A stretch of 13,221 nt of DNA from Victivallales bacterium. Its GTDB lineage: Bacteria > Verrucomicrobiota > Lentisphaeria > Victivallales > UBA1829. Below are positions 6,224-12,533 of this stretch, piece after piece. Both the position numbers and the translations under genes were made by a program. The stretch is taken from the NCBI GenBank assembly GCA_016285335.1, contig JAEEQO010000068.1, positions 1 through 13,221 of the forward strand, written 5' to 3'. Every line of letters starts with the position of its first letter. Positions within the stretch are counted from its first letter, which is position 1. The notes beneath the pieces were generated by a model that saw only the letters and a program-made list of their open reading frames with translations, ran no database searches and was not told the origin of the DNA.

Positions 6224-7633
6224 TCAGTTCCCCATCCCGCCGGGGAAGCCGCCCTGCGGGAATCCGCCCTGGGGGAATCCGCCCTGGGGGAAGCCGCCGC
6301 CGAAGTCGCCCTGCGGAAAACTGAAACCCTGAGCGCCAAAGGCGCCCTGACCGCCGTTCTGGCTGTTCTGACCGCCACCGTTCTGGCTGTTCTGACTGTT
6401 GTCCTGGCGGCCCTGACCGTCGATGCCGCCGCCGATCTTGAAGCCGGTCGAGTTCGAATTTCTGGCTTTTGCTTCACGCTGCGGCACGATCCGGTCGGCG
6501 TTTTCGACGAACTCCGTGATCGTCTTCATATCCGAGACACGGCCGAGCTCTTTGCCGGAGGAGTCCAGGAAGATGACCGTGGGGTAGTTCGAGACGTGGA
6601 ACTGGTCGGCGATCCGGCGGTTGTGCTCGACCTGCTCGCGGTTGCGCTTGTCCTTGCTTGTCCCGGCGTTTTCGGGGTAATCCATGTAGAGGACAAGCAG
6701 GCGGTCGCGCATCTTGTTCCTGAACTTCGAGTTTTCCATGCGCTCCGTCTTGAACTTGCGGGAATTGTTGTTGCTGGAGTTGTGGAAGAACACTGCGACC
6801 GCCTTGCCGGACTGCTGCGCCTTCGCCATCACGTCGTCATAGCTGCAGAACCAGCCGTTCGGGGCGCGCCCCCAGCGTTCCGGCGTGGTCGGAGCCTCCT
6901 GCGTGGTGGCGCGGGCGGGATTGTGGATCATTTCCTCCACTTTTTCGTCGGTCATCGTTTTCGGTACGCTGCCTATGATGTCCTTGATCTTGCGGCGCGT
7001 TTCCTCGTATTCGGGCCGGATCCCGTTCGGGTTGTAATTGGTGTCCCCGTACTTGTAATCGTTTTTGAACGGTTTGAAGTTCGGGTCGAAGCTGTTGCGG
7101 TCGAAATCGGAATCCGACTTTTCCTTCTCGGGTTCGGGATAGCGTTCCGAATAGGGGATGTAGGAGCCGTCGGCATTGAAGGACTTCGAGCCGGAGAAAG
7201 ACGAGGACGCGGAGCGGGAACCGCCGCTGCCGGAGGATGTGGAGCGCGAACTGCCGCTGCCGGAGGACGTGGAGCGGGAACTGCCGCTGCCGGAGGACGT
7301 GGAGCGGGAACTGCCGCTGCCGGACGAGGAAGACGACGATGACGATTTGGAGGAAGACGAAGATTTGGACGAGGACGTTTTCGAGGAAGAGGAGTCCTCG
7401 TCATCGCGGGCGCCCCAGGTGTCCTTTGTGCTGTCGTCGACGAGCCGTGCCGAACGGGAGACGGACGGCTTGCGCGCGCTTTCGCCGGGGAGCTCGATGG
7501 CGGTGTCGTCATACGGGGCGATGAAGTCGTCCATGAGGCCGCCGCCGACGGGGGCGTCGCCGGGACCCGCGGAAAGGATCGGGATGGCGCAGAACGCCGC
7601 CGCGAACGCTGTCAGAATGTATCTCATTGTCAT
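6224..7633 (-). CDS. Secreted thioredoxin-like protein with Ser-rich region, no CXXC
   Basis: Of 469 residues, 1-22 look like a signal peptide. A Ser-dominated region spans 81-148 and includes about four copies of a SGSGSSRSTS-type decapeptide. Hydrophilic sequence follows, and a thioredoxin-like domain covers about 258-385. That domain shows WFCSYDDVMAKAQQSGKAV, FFHN, then the cis-proline region SNYPTVIFLD (Pro351) and GKELGR. Where a thioredoxin would have CXXC there is HNSSNNNSRK, so redox activity of the usual kind is not expected. The C-terminus is rich in Gly, Gln and Asn and ends in repeated GGFPQ. GGAG lies two bases from the first ATG; the second ATG (residue 3) is better spaced. It leads a two-gene unit with the phosphatase. 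The role is unknown, probably in the envelope. Confidence 0.85.
   Translation of the reverse strand: MTMRYILTAFAAAFCAIPILSAGPGDAPVGGGLMDDFIAPYDDTAIELPGESARKPSVSRSARLVDDSTKDTWGARDDEDSSSSKTSSSKSSSSSKSSSSSSSSGSGSSRSTSSGSGSSRSTSSGSGSSRSTSSGSGGSRSASSSFSGSKSFNADGSYIPYSERYPEPEKEKSDSDFDRNSFDPNFKPFKNDYKYGDTNYNPNGIRPEYEETRRKIKDIIGSVPKTMTDEKVEEMIHNPARATTQEAPTTPERWGRAPNGWFCSYDDVMAKAQQSGKAVAVFFHNSSNNNSRKFKTERMENSKFRNKMRDRLLVLYMDYPENAGTSKDKRNREQVEHNRRIADQFHVSNYPTVIFLDSSGKELGRVSDMKTITEFVENADRIVPQREAKARNSNSTGFKIGGGIDGQGRQDNSQNSQNGGGQNSQNGGQGAFGAQGFSFPQGDFGGGFPQGGFPQGGFPQGGFPGGMGN
6237..6296 (-). repeat. 15-base tandem repeats encoding GGFPQ
   Basis: About three to four near-identical 15-base units encode the C-terminal GGFPQ repeats of the thioredoxin-like protein. 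The period keeps the frame. Similar Gly-Phe-Gln composition is seen in the unrelated secreted protein at the left edge. Confidence 0.75.
7211..7330 (-). repeat. 30-base tandem repeats encoding Ser/Gly decapeptides
   Basis: Four consecutive 30-base units (7211, 7241, 7271, 7301) are almost identical and encode a SGSGSSRSTS-type decapeptide. They sit in the linker between the signal peptide and the thioredoxin-like domain, so copy number may vary between strains without breaking the frame. Confidence 0.85.
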
Positions 7634-7690
7634 TTCTCCGGTTGAATCGTTTGGTTCGGGGGAAAACCGGGTTGAGGAAATCCAGTCACT

Positions 7691-7723
7691 ACTATACTAT
7701 AAGGCTTTTTTCGGAAAAATCAA
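7691..7723 (-). promoter_or_regulatory. Promoter of the thioredoxin-like/phosphatase unit
   Basis: On the minus strand TTGATT (7718-7723), a 16-base spacer and TATAGT (7696-7701) form a good sigma-70-type pair. A second, overlapping TATAGT lies at 7691-7696. They are in the short AT-rich gap after priA and lead into the thioredoxin-like gene, leaving a leader of about 50 bases. Confidence 0.55.
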
Positions 7724-7767
7724 ACGAACTGCGCGTATTTTCTGAAATATTAGGTCGAAAAAAGGAT

Positions 7768-10023
7768 TTAGAGCAGTGAAAGAGCGTCCACGTCCACGTA
7801 GAAATCCACGCCTTTCACCGTGCGCCGCCAGTTCATGACCTCCGACCGCAGGAATGCGCGGAACGCGGCGTTCGGCGGCGTCCTGACCGTGGCAAGGTAG
7901 CGGTACCGTCCTTTGATCCGTTCGATCGGCGCCGGCGTCGCGTCGCCGATCTCCAGCGGGGCGGGAAAGCGTTCCGCAATGCGCTGCACGAGCCTGGCGG
8001 CCATGTCTTCGATGAGCGTCGGGTCCTCGCCGTCGAAATGCAGGACCGTCAGGTGCGAGAACGGCGGGAAAAGCAGCTCTTTGCGGACCGGGAGCTCCTC
8101 CTCGAAAAAATCCTTGCAGGAATGTTCCGCCGCGCACCGGATGGCGCAGTTTTCGGGCGAAAACGTCTGGATGAGCACCTGTCCGTGGACCTCGCCGCGT
8201 CCGGCGCGTCCGGCGACCTGCGCGAGCAGCTGGAATGTGCGTTCGAGCGCGCGGAAATCGGGGAGATACAGCCCCATGTCGGCGTTCAGCACGCCCACGA
8301 GCGTGACGTTCGGGAAGTCGAGCCCCTTGGCGATCATCTGCGTGCCGATGAGGATGTCGAGGTCGCCGCGCCGGAATTTCGACAGCACCTCCTCGTATTT
8401 CTGCGGGTTCGTCATCGTGTCCGAATCCATGCGTACGATGCGTGCGCCCTGGAACAGCGCTCCGGCGAGGCTTTCGATGCGTTCCGTGCCGGTCCCGACG
8501 TAGTGGAAATCGGACTGGCCGCAGAGCGGGCAGACGGAGATCGCGGGGACGATCCTGCCGCAGAAATGGCAGATGAGCGAGGAATCCTTCTTGTGGTAGG
8601 TGTAGGCGACGGAGCAGTCGGGGCAGGTCGGAACGTAGCCGCAGGCGCACTGAAGCTGGCGCGAATAGCCGCGCTTGTTCAGGAAGAGGATGCTCTGTTC
8701 GCCCGCCCGGATCCGGCTGCGGACTGCTTCCACGAGGCGCTTCGAGAACATCGGCACGCGGTCTTCGTCGTCCCTCTCCAGGCGCATGTCCACGATCTCG
8801 ACCGCGGGCAGGACGATCGACGGGTCCCAGCGGTCCGGCATCGACGCCAGCGCGTATTTCCCCGAGACGGCGTTCTGCCAGGATTCGAGCGAGGGCGTGG
8901 CGGAGCCGAGGACGACGAGCGCGCCCTCCATCCTGCCGCGGACCACCGCCACGTCGCGGGCGTTGTAGCGCGGCGCTTCGGACTGCTTGTAGGAGGAATC
9001 GTGCTCCTCGTCGACGATGATGAGGCGGAGATTCCGGAATGGCGCGAAGAGGGCGGAACGTGCGCCGACGGCGATGTCGACATCGCCGCGGTACACCTTC
9101 ATCCATTCATCGTGGCGTTCGCCCTCCGTGAGGCCGCTGTGAAGTACGCTGACGCGTTCGCCGAAGCGCGCGCGGAACCGCGTCACAGTCTGCGGCGTGA
9201 GGGAGATCTCCGGGACCAGCACGATGGCGTTGCCGCCCTGTTCCAGCACGCGGGCGATCGCCTGCAGATAGACCTCCGTCTTGCCGCTGCAGGTCACGCC
9301 GTGAAGCAGCAGTACGTGCGGACTGCCCGCGGGACGGTCCGGGGCGAGCATGGCGAATATCCTGTTCAGCGCGGCGGCCTGGTCGCCCGTGAGCTTCAGC
9401 GGGGTCGACGGCACGATCTTCGCGTTGCGGAAGGGGTCGCGGTCGGCGCGGACCTCCTCGATGTTCAGGATGCCGTCCTTCTCCAGCGCCCGGAGCTGGG
9501 GCGTCTTCGCTCCGGTCGCGGCCTGGACCTTGTCCGGGGAAACGCCGGGGTGAAGCGTGATGAACTGGATGGCGAGGGCGCGGACTTTGGCGCGAGCGCC
9601 CGCTTTTTCGAGGTAGGCGGCGGCTTTTTCCGGGGACGCCAGATAACAGCGCCGGACCTTCTTCGCCTTGACCTTGCCGCTGCGGACGGCGGACGGCAGA
9701 AGCGAGCGCAATGCCTGTTCGCGTGTGCAGCAGTAGTAATCGGCGATCCATGCGCCGAGCTTCGCGAGGGAATCGGGTATCTGCGGCACATCGCCGCAGA
9801 TCTCGATGATCTCCTTCAGGTCGCCGCGGTCGGGGCGCGGAATCAGCCGCACCACGGTCGCGGGGCGCGGCTTGCGCCCCTTGCCGAACGGCACGTTGAC
9901 CTTCATGCCGGGCTGGACGCGTCCGACGAGGCGCGGAGGGATCAAATAATCGAAGGTCCTGTCAAGCGACAAGTTGACAAGGACCTCCACTGCCGGAAGA
10001 GATGATACGTCTCCGTCTGGCAT
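7768..10023 (-). CDS. priA: PriA, primosomal replication restart helicase
   Basis: PriA is a 3'-5' DNA helicase that recognises stalled forks and reloads the replisome. The 751 residues are close to the family length. The N-terminal DNA-binding part shows RTFDYL and VNVPFGKG. The helicase core has Walker A GVTCSGKT (242-249), VPEISLTPQ (270-278), LHSGL, DEEH (338-341), GSATPSLES (373-381) and, in the second lobe, TQMIAKGLDFPNVTLV and QVAGRAGRG (602-610). A zinc region carries eight cysteines at 459, 461, 467, 470, 485, 488, 498 and 501. The first pair is CxC where the family normally has CxxC. The ATG has no visible Shine-Dalgarno and follows a hairpin and T-run by a few bases, which is odd. 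Family identity is certain. Confidence 0.97.
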   Translation of the reverse strand: MPDGDVSSLPAVEVLVNLSLDRTFDYLIPPRLVGRVQPGMKVNVPFGKGRKPRPATVVRLIPRPDRGDLKEIIEICGDVPQIPDSLAKLGAWIADYYCCTREQALRSLLPSAVRSGKVKAKKVRRCYLASPEKAAAYLEKAGARAKVRALAIQFITLHPGVSPDKVQAATGAKTPQLRALEKDGILNIEEVRADRDPFRNAKIVPSTPLKLTGDQAAALNRIFAMLAPDRPAGSPHVLLLHGVTCSGKTEVYLQAIARVLEQGGNAIVLVPEISLTPQTVTRFRARFGERVSVLHSGLTEGERHDEWMKVYRGDVDIAVGARSALFAPFRNLRLIIVDEEHDSSYKQSEAPRYNARDVAVVRGRMEGALVVLGSATPSLESWQNAVSGKYALASMPDRWDPSIVLPAVEIVDMRLERDDEDRVPMFSKRLVEAVRSRIRAGEQSILFLNKRGYSRQLQCACGYVPTCPDCSVAYTYHKKDSSLICHFCGRIVPAISVCPLCGQSDFHYVGTGTERIESLAGALFQGARIVRMDSDTMTNPQKYEEVLSKFRRGDLDILIGTQMIAKGLDFPNVTLVGVLNADMGLYLPDFRALERTFQLLAQVAGRAGRGEVHGQVLIQTFSPENCAIRCAAEHSCKDFFEEELPVRKELLFPPFSHLTVLHFDGEDPTLIEDMAARLVQRIAERFPAPLEIGDATPAPIERIKGRYRYLATVRTPPNAAFRAFLRSEVMNWRRTVKGVDFYVDVDALSLL

Positions 10024-10028
10024 AATCT

Positions 10029-10065
10029 AAAAAATGTGTTGTGCCGGGGAGACGCGCTCCCCGGC
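10029..10065 (-). terminator. Hairpin with offset T-run after the TIGR04073 gene
   Basis: A perfect 9-bp GC-rich stem (10043-10051 with 10057-10065) has a 5-base loop. On the minus strand it is followed by eight bases (ACAACACA) and then six T. It probably ends transcription of the small secreted protein gene. The gap between stem and T-run is not canonical, and the T-run almost touches the priA start codon, so it may also affect priA expression. Confidence 0.55.
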
Positions 10066-10098
10066 GGAAAATCAGAGCTGTCAGCTATCCGATCCGGC

Positions 10099-10566
10099 TT
10101 ACTTGACGACGCCGGTCTGCGGATAGAAGAAATTCTGGTAGTTGTGGGCCGGGGAGAGGATCCATTCCGGAGTCAGGATCGGGCCGTAGCCCCACTGGGA
10201 GCGGTTCGGATCCATCGGATCGTTCGGGCTGCTCGGGAGCGGGAAGGGGAAGGTGAGGAGTTCGAGGATGCCGACGCCCTCGCGGACCAGGAAATAGCCC
10301 ACGCCGCCGATCACGCCATAGGTGGCGCCGGCGAGGTTGCCGTCTTCAAACTGAACGTGCGACATGAAAGTCGGGATCTCGAGGACGCCGAACGCAACGT
10401 CGCAGATGCCGCGACCGAGCTTGCGGGTGATACGGTTCCAGAGGTTCTCGTATCCCGGCGGCTGATCGGGGGACAGGTTCATGTTGTCGATGGCGAGAGC
10501 CTGCGTCATCCCGCCGATCATGGCGAAGAAGACGATGCTCAGGACGATTTTTTTCCACTGTTTCAT
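10099..10566 (-). CDS. Exosortase-associated TIGR04073 family secreted protein
   Basis: A small exported protein of 155 residues whose molecular role is not known. Residues 1-25 form a signal peptide (MKQWKK, hydrophobic core, ALA). The mature part matches the TIGR04073 pattern I know from Lentisphaerae and Verrucomicrobia: RKLGRGICDVAFGVLEIP (48-65), a Gly-spaced hydrophobic stretch GATYGVIGGVGYFLVREGVG, ELLTFPFP, and a C-terminal segment with YGPILTPEWIL. The family is annotated as exosortase-associated because it co-occurs with exosortase/PEP-CTERM sorting. This protein shows no PEP-CTERM tail, and no exosortase lies in the window. AAGGAG lies seven bases before the ATG. A good promoter is upstream and a hairpin downstream, so it is probably monocistronic. 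Confidence 0.82.
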   Translation of the reverse strand: MKQWKKIVLSIVFFAMIGGMTQALAIDNMNLSPDQPPGYENLWNRITRKLGRGICDVAFGVLEIPTFMSHVQFEDGNLAGATYGVIGGVGYFLVREGVGILELLTFPFPLPSSPNDPMDPNRSQWGYGPILTPEWILSPAHNYQNFFYPQTGVVK

Positions 10567-10656
10567 TTGTTACTCCTTGAAGGGTTGTCTGAGTATGTTT
10601 TCAAAAAAGTATTGTTTTTTTTCAGGTTTTCACTGGAAATTTCGGAAAACACGTTT

Positions 10657-10685
10657 AATATATTCTTACATCGTTCATCAATCAA
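10657..10685 (-). promoter_or_regulatory. Promoter of the TIGR04073 gene
   Basis: On the minus strand TTGATT (10680-10685) and TATATT (10657-10662) have a 17-base spacer, the ideal distance. They lie in the AT-rich divergent region and give a leader of roughly 85 bases before the gene. Confidence 0.6.
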
Positions 10686-10715
10686 GTTGATTTCTCGATT
10701 TTTTTCGAATTTTTT

Positions 10716-10745
10716 TTGAAAAAGTCCGATTTCATCTGCTAATAA
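10716..10745 (+). promoter_or_regulatory. Possible promoter of queF-argJ-argB
   Basis: TTGAAA (10716-10721) and TAATAA (10740-10745), with TGC just before it, are 18 bases apart in the divergent AT-rich region. The match is modest. The start of transcription would lie close to the ribosome binding site AAAGGA (10752-10757), leaving a very short leader with no room for a riboswitch. Confidence 0.35.
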
Positions 10746-10765
10746 CGTCTGAAAGGACGAAAAAA

Positions 10766-11218
10766 ATGCCCAGAAACGTAAAAAAATCGAAAAAAAGTCC
10801 GGCGGAAGCTGTTCCGCATCCGACCCTGACCCTGCTTTCCCGCAGCCACACCGAGTACCCGGACACCCCGGACAAGGCGCGGCTCGAGTCGTTCGTGAAC
10901 GCCTATCCCGCCCGCGATTACGAGATCCTGTTCGACTGTCCCGAGTTCACGAGCCTGTGCCCTGTGACCGGACAGCCCGATTTCGGCCACATCCGCATCC
11001 GGTACATCGCGGACAAGCTGTGCATCGAGAGCAAGTCCCTCAAACTTTACCTCTACTCGTTCCGCAACCATCACACGTTCCACGAGGAAGCCGTCAACCG
11101 CATCCTTTCCGACCTCGTGAAAGCCTGCAAACCCCGCTGGATGGAGGTTTGCGGCGAGTTCCGTCCGCGCGGCGGCATCGCCCTGACCATCACCGCCACC
11201 GAGGGCGCCAAACCCTGA
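10766..11218 (+). CDS. queF: QueF, NADPH-dependent 7-cyano-7-deazaguanine reductase
   Basis: QueF reduces the nitrile of preQ0 to the aminomethyl of preQ1 in queuosine tRNA modification, in the cytoplasm. The 150 residues are those of the short, single-domain (Bacillus-like) type. Visible motifs: FTSLCPVTGQPDF with catalytic Cys65 and Asp72, the QueF signature ESKSLKLYL (88-96), then SFRNHHTFHE with His106 and Glu107, and FRPRGGI near the C-terminus. The first 16 residues are Lys-rich and look like a non-conserved extension. AAAGGA lies eight bases upstream of the ATG. It is the first gene of a plus-strand unit with argJ 43 bases downstream. No other queuosine gene is visible. Confidence 0.96.
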   Translation: MPRNVKKSKKSPAEAVPHPTLTLLSRSHTEYPDTPDKARLESFVNAYPARDYEILFDCPEFTSLCPVTGQPDFGHIRIRYIADKLCIESKSLKLYLYSFRNHHTFHEEAVNRILSDLVKACKPRWMEVCGEFRPRGGIALTITATEGAKP

Positions 11219-11246
11219 TCCCGTGCTTTTATTCAAAATCATATAT

Positions 11247-11264
11247 AAGGAGACATCCGAATTG
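11247..11264 (+). promoter_or_regulatory. Shine-Dalgarno that sets the TTG start of argJ
   Basis: AAGGAGA at 11247-11253 stands nine bases before TTG at 11262-11264, in frame with argJ. The longer reading from GTG at 11223 would put this site inside the gene and add a non-conserved hydrophobic leader of 13 residues. Confidence 0.7.
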
Positions 11265-12509
11265 AACAAGAACGACCAGTCTTTTGAGGTGATCGAAGGC
11301 GGCGGCGCGACGTCCGCGTCCGGTTTCGAAGCCGCCGGCGTCACCTGCGGACTCAAACGGAGCGGCAAGGCCGACCTCGCGCTCCTCTTTTCCGCGGCTC
11401 CCTGCAACGCCGCGGGCACCTTTACCTCGAACCTCTTCCCCGCCGCGCCGGTCATCCTCTGCCGGGAACGCATCGAAGGCGGCGCGGGCATCCGCGCCAT
11501 CGTGGTGAACAGCGGCGTGGCGAACGCGTGCACGGGCGAACTCGGCATGAAATACGCCCGCGAAACGGCGAAACTCGCCGCCGATGCGCTCGGGATCGAC
11601 GAAACGCAGGCGCTGTCCTGCTCCACCGGCAGGATCGGCGTCCAGCTCCCGATGGACAAGATCGCCGCCGGGATCAAGGCGGCAGCCGCCGCGAAGAAGC
11701 CCGACGGGGGCCACGAGGCCGCGCTCGCCATCATGACGACCGACACCCGCCCGAAAGAATGCGCAGTCAGTTTTACTGTTGACGGGAAAAAGGTCACGAT
11801 CGGCGGCATGACGAAAGGCGCGGGCATGATCGCGCCGCACATGTACCCCGCGGTCCCGCACGCCACGATGCTGTGCTTCCTCACGACCGACGCGGCCGCG
11901 TCCAACGCCGACCTCACGAAGTTCCTCGCCGAGGCCGTCGAAGTCTCGTTCAACCGCATCACGGTCGACAACGACATGAGCACGAACGACACGTGCCTGC
12001 TGCTCGCGAACGGGCTTTCCGGCGCGAAGATCGAATACGACGGCTCCGAAGCCGCGAATCTCTTCGCCGCCGCGCTGCGCCACGTGGTGCAGACGCTCGC
12101 GAAGGGCATGGTCATGGACGGAGAAGGCTCCTCGAAGTTCGTCGAGGTCGTCGTGACCGGCGCGAAGGACGCCGCCCAGGCGCACATCTGCGCGAAGGCC
12201 ATTGCCGATTCCATGCTCTGCAAGACCGCCTGGTTCGGCTGCGATCCGAACTGGGGACGCATCCTCGCCGCCGCCGGGTATTCCGGCGCGCAGTTCAGCC
12301 CGGAGAACGTTTCGCTCGACTACGACGACAAGCCTGTCGTGCGCGGGGGCATGGACGCCGGAACGCCTGAGGCCGAGCTCTCCGAGGTCATGAAGACCGG
12401 CAGCTTCACCGTGCACATCGACCTCGGCGCGGGCGTCGCGTCCGACGTCATGTGGACCAGCGACATCACCTACGACTATGTGAAAATCAACGCGGACTAC
12501 CACACCTGA
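11262..12509 (+). CDS. argJ: ArgJ, ornithine acetyltransferase / N-acetylglutamate synthase
   Basis: ArgJ transfers the acetyl group from N-acetylornithine to glutamate, recycling it in arginine synthesis, and may also use acetyl-CoA. Starting at TTG it has 415 residues. Motifs in this numbering: NSGVANACTG (83-92), STGRIGVQLP, MTTDT, KGAGMIAP (185-192), then HATMLCFLTTDA, where Thr202 is the expected nucleophile and self-cleavage point. DGEGSSKF (286-293) and the C-terminal TSDITYDYVKINADYHT are also seen. Between IAPHM and ATML there are about six extra residues (YPAVPH) compared with the common form I remember. The gene lies 24 bases before argB, which uses its product. Whether it is mono- or bifunctional cannot be decided here. 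Confidence 0.95.
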   Translation: MNKNDQSFEVIEGGGATSASGFEAAGVTCGLKRSGKADLALLFSAAPCNAAGTFTSNLFPAAPVILCRERIEGGAGIRAIVVNSGVANACTGELGMKYARETAKLAADALGIDETQALSCSTGRIGVQLPMDKIAAGIKAAAAAKKPDGGHEAALAIMTTDTRPKECAVSFTVDGKKVTIGGMTKGAGMIAPHMYPAVPHATMLCFLTTDAAASNADLTKFLAEAVEVSFNRITVDNDMSTNDTCLLLANGLSGAKIEYDGSEAANLFAAALRHVVQTLAKGMVMDGEGSSKFVEVVVTGAKDAAQAHICAKAIADSMLCKTAWFGCDPNWGRILAAAGYSGAQFSPENVSLDYDDKPVVRGGMDAGTPEAELSEVMKTGSFTVHIDLGAGVASDVMWTSDITYDYVKINADYHT

Positions 12510-12533
12510 TCCGCGAACCGAAGGAACATCATC

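Noticed and set aside
7176..7745. Plus-strand Glu/Asp/Leu-rich open frame with repeated LPLPEDVEREL units.
   Set aside because: It is antisense to the Ser-rich repeat of the thioredoxin-like gene. The minus-strand gene has the signal peptide, promoter and ribosome binding site.
8038..10005. Plus-strand open frame of about 650 codons opposite priA.
   Set aside because: PriA motifs on the minus strand account for the region. The antisense product shows no domain and has no start signal.
10686..10765. preQ1 riboswitch upstream of queF.
   Set aside because: The leader after the candidate promoter is only about 15-20 bases, and no preQ1-type hairpin with an A-rich tail was found there.
11223..11261. 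GTG start for argJ at 11223.
   Set aside because: It would add 13 non-conserved residues and bury the AAGGAGA site. TTG at 11262 is correctly spaced from it.
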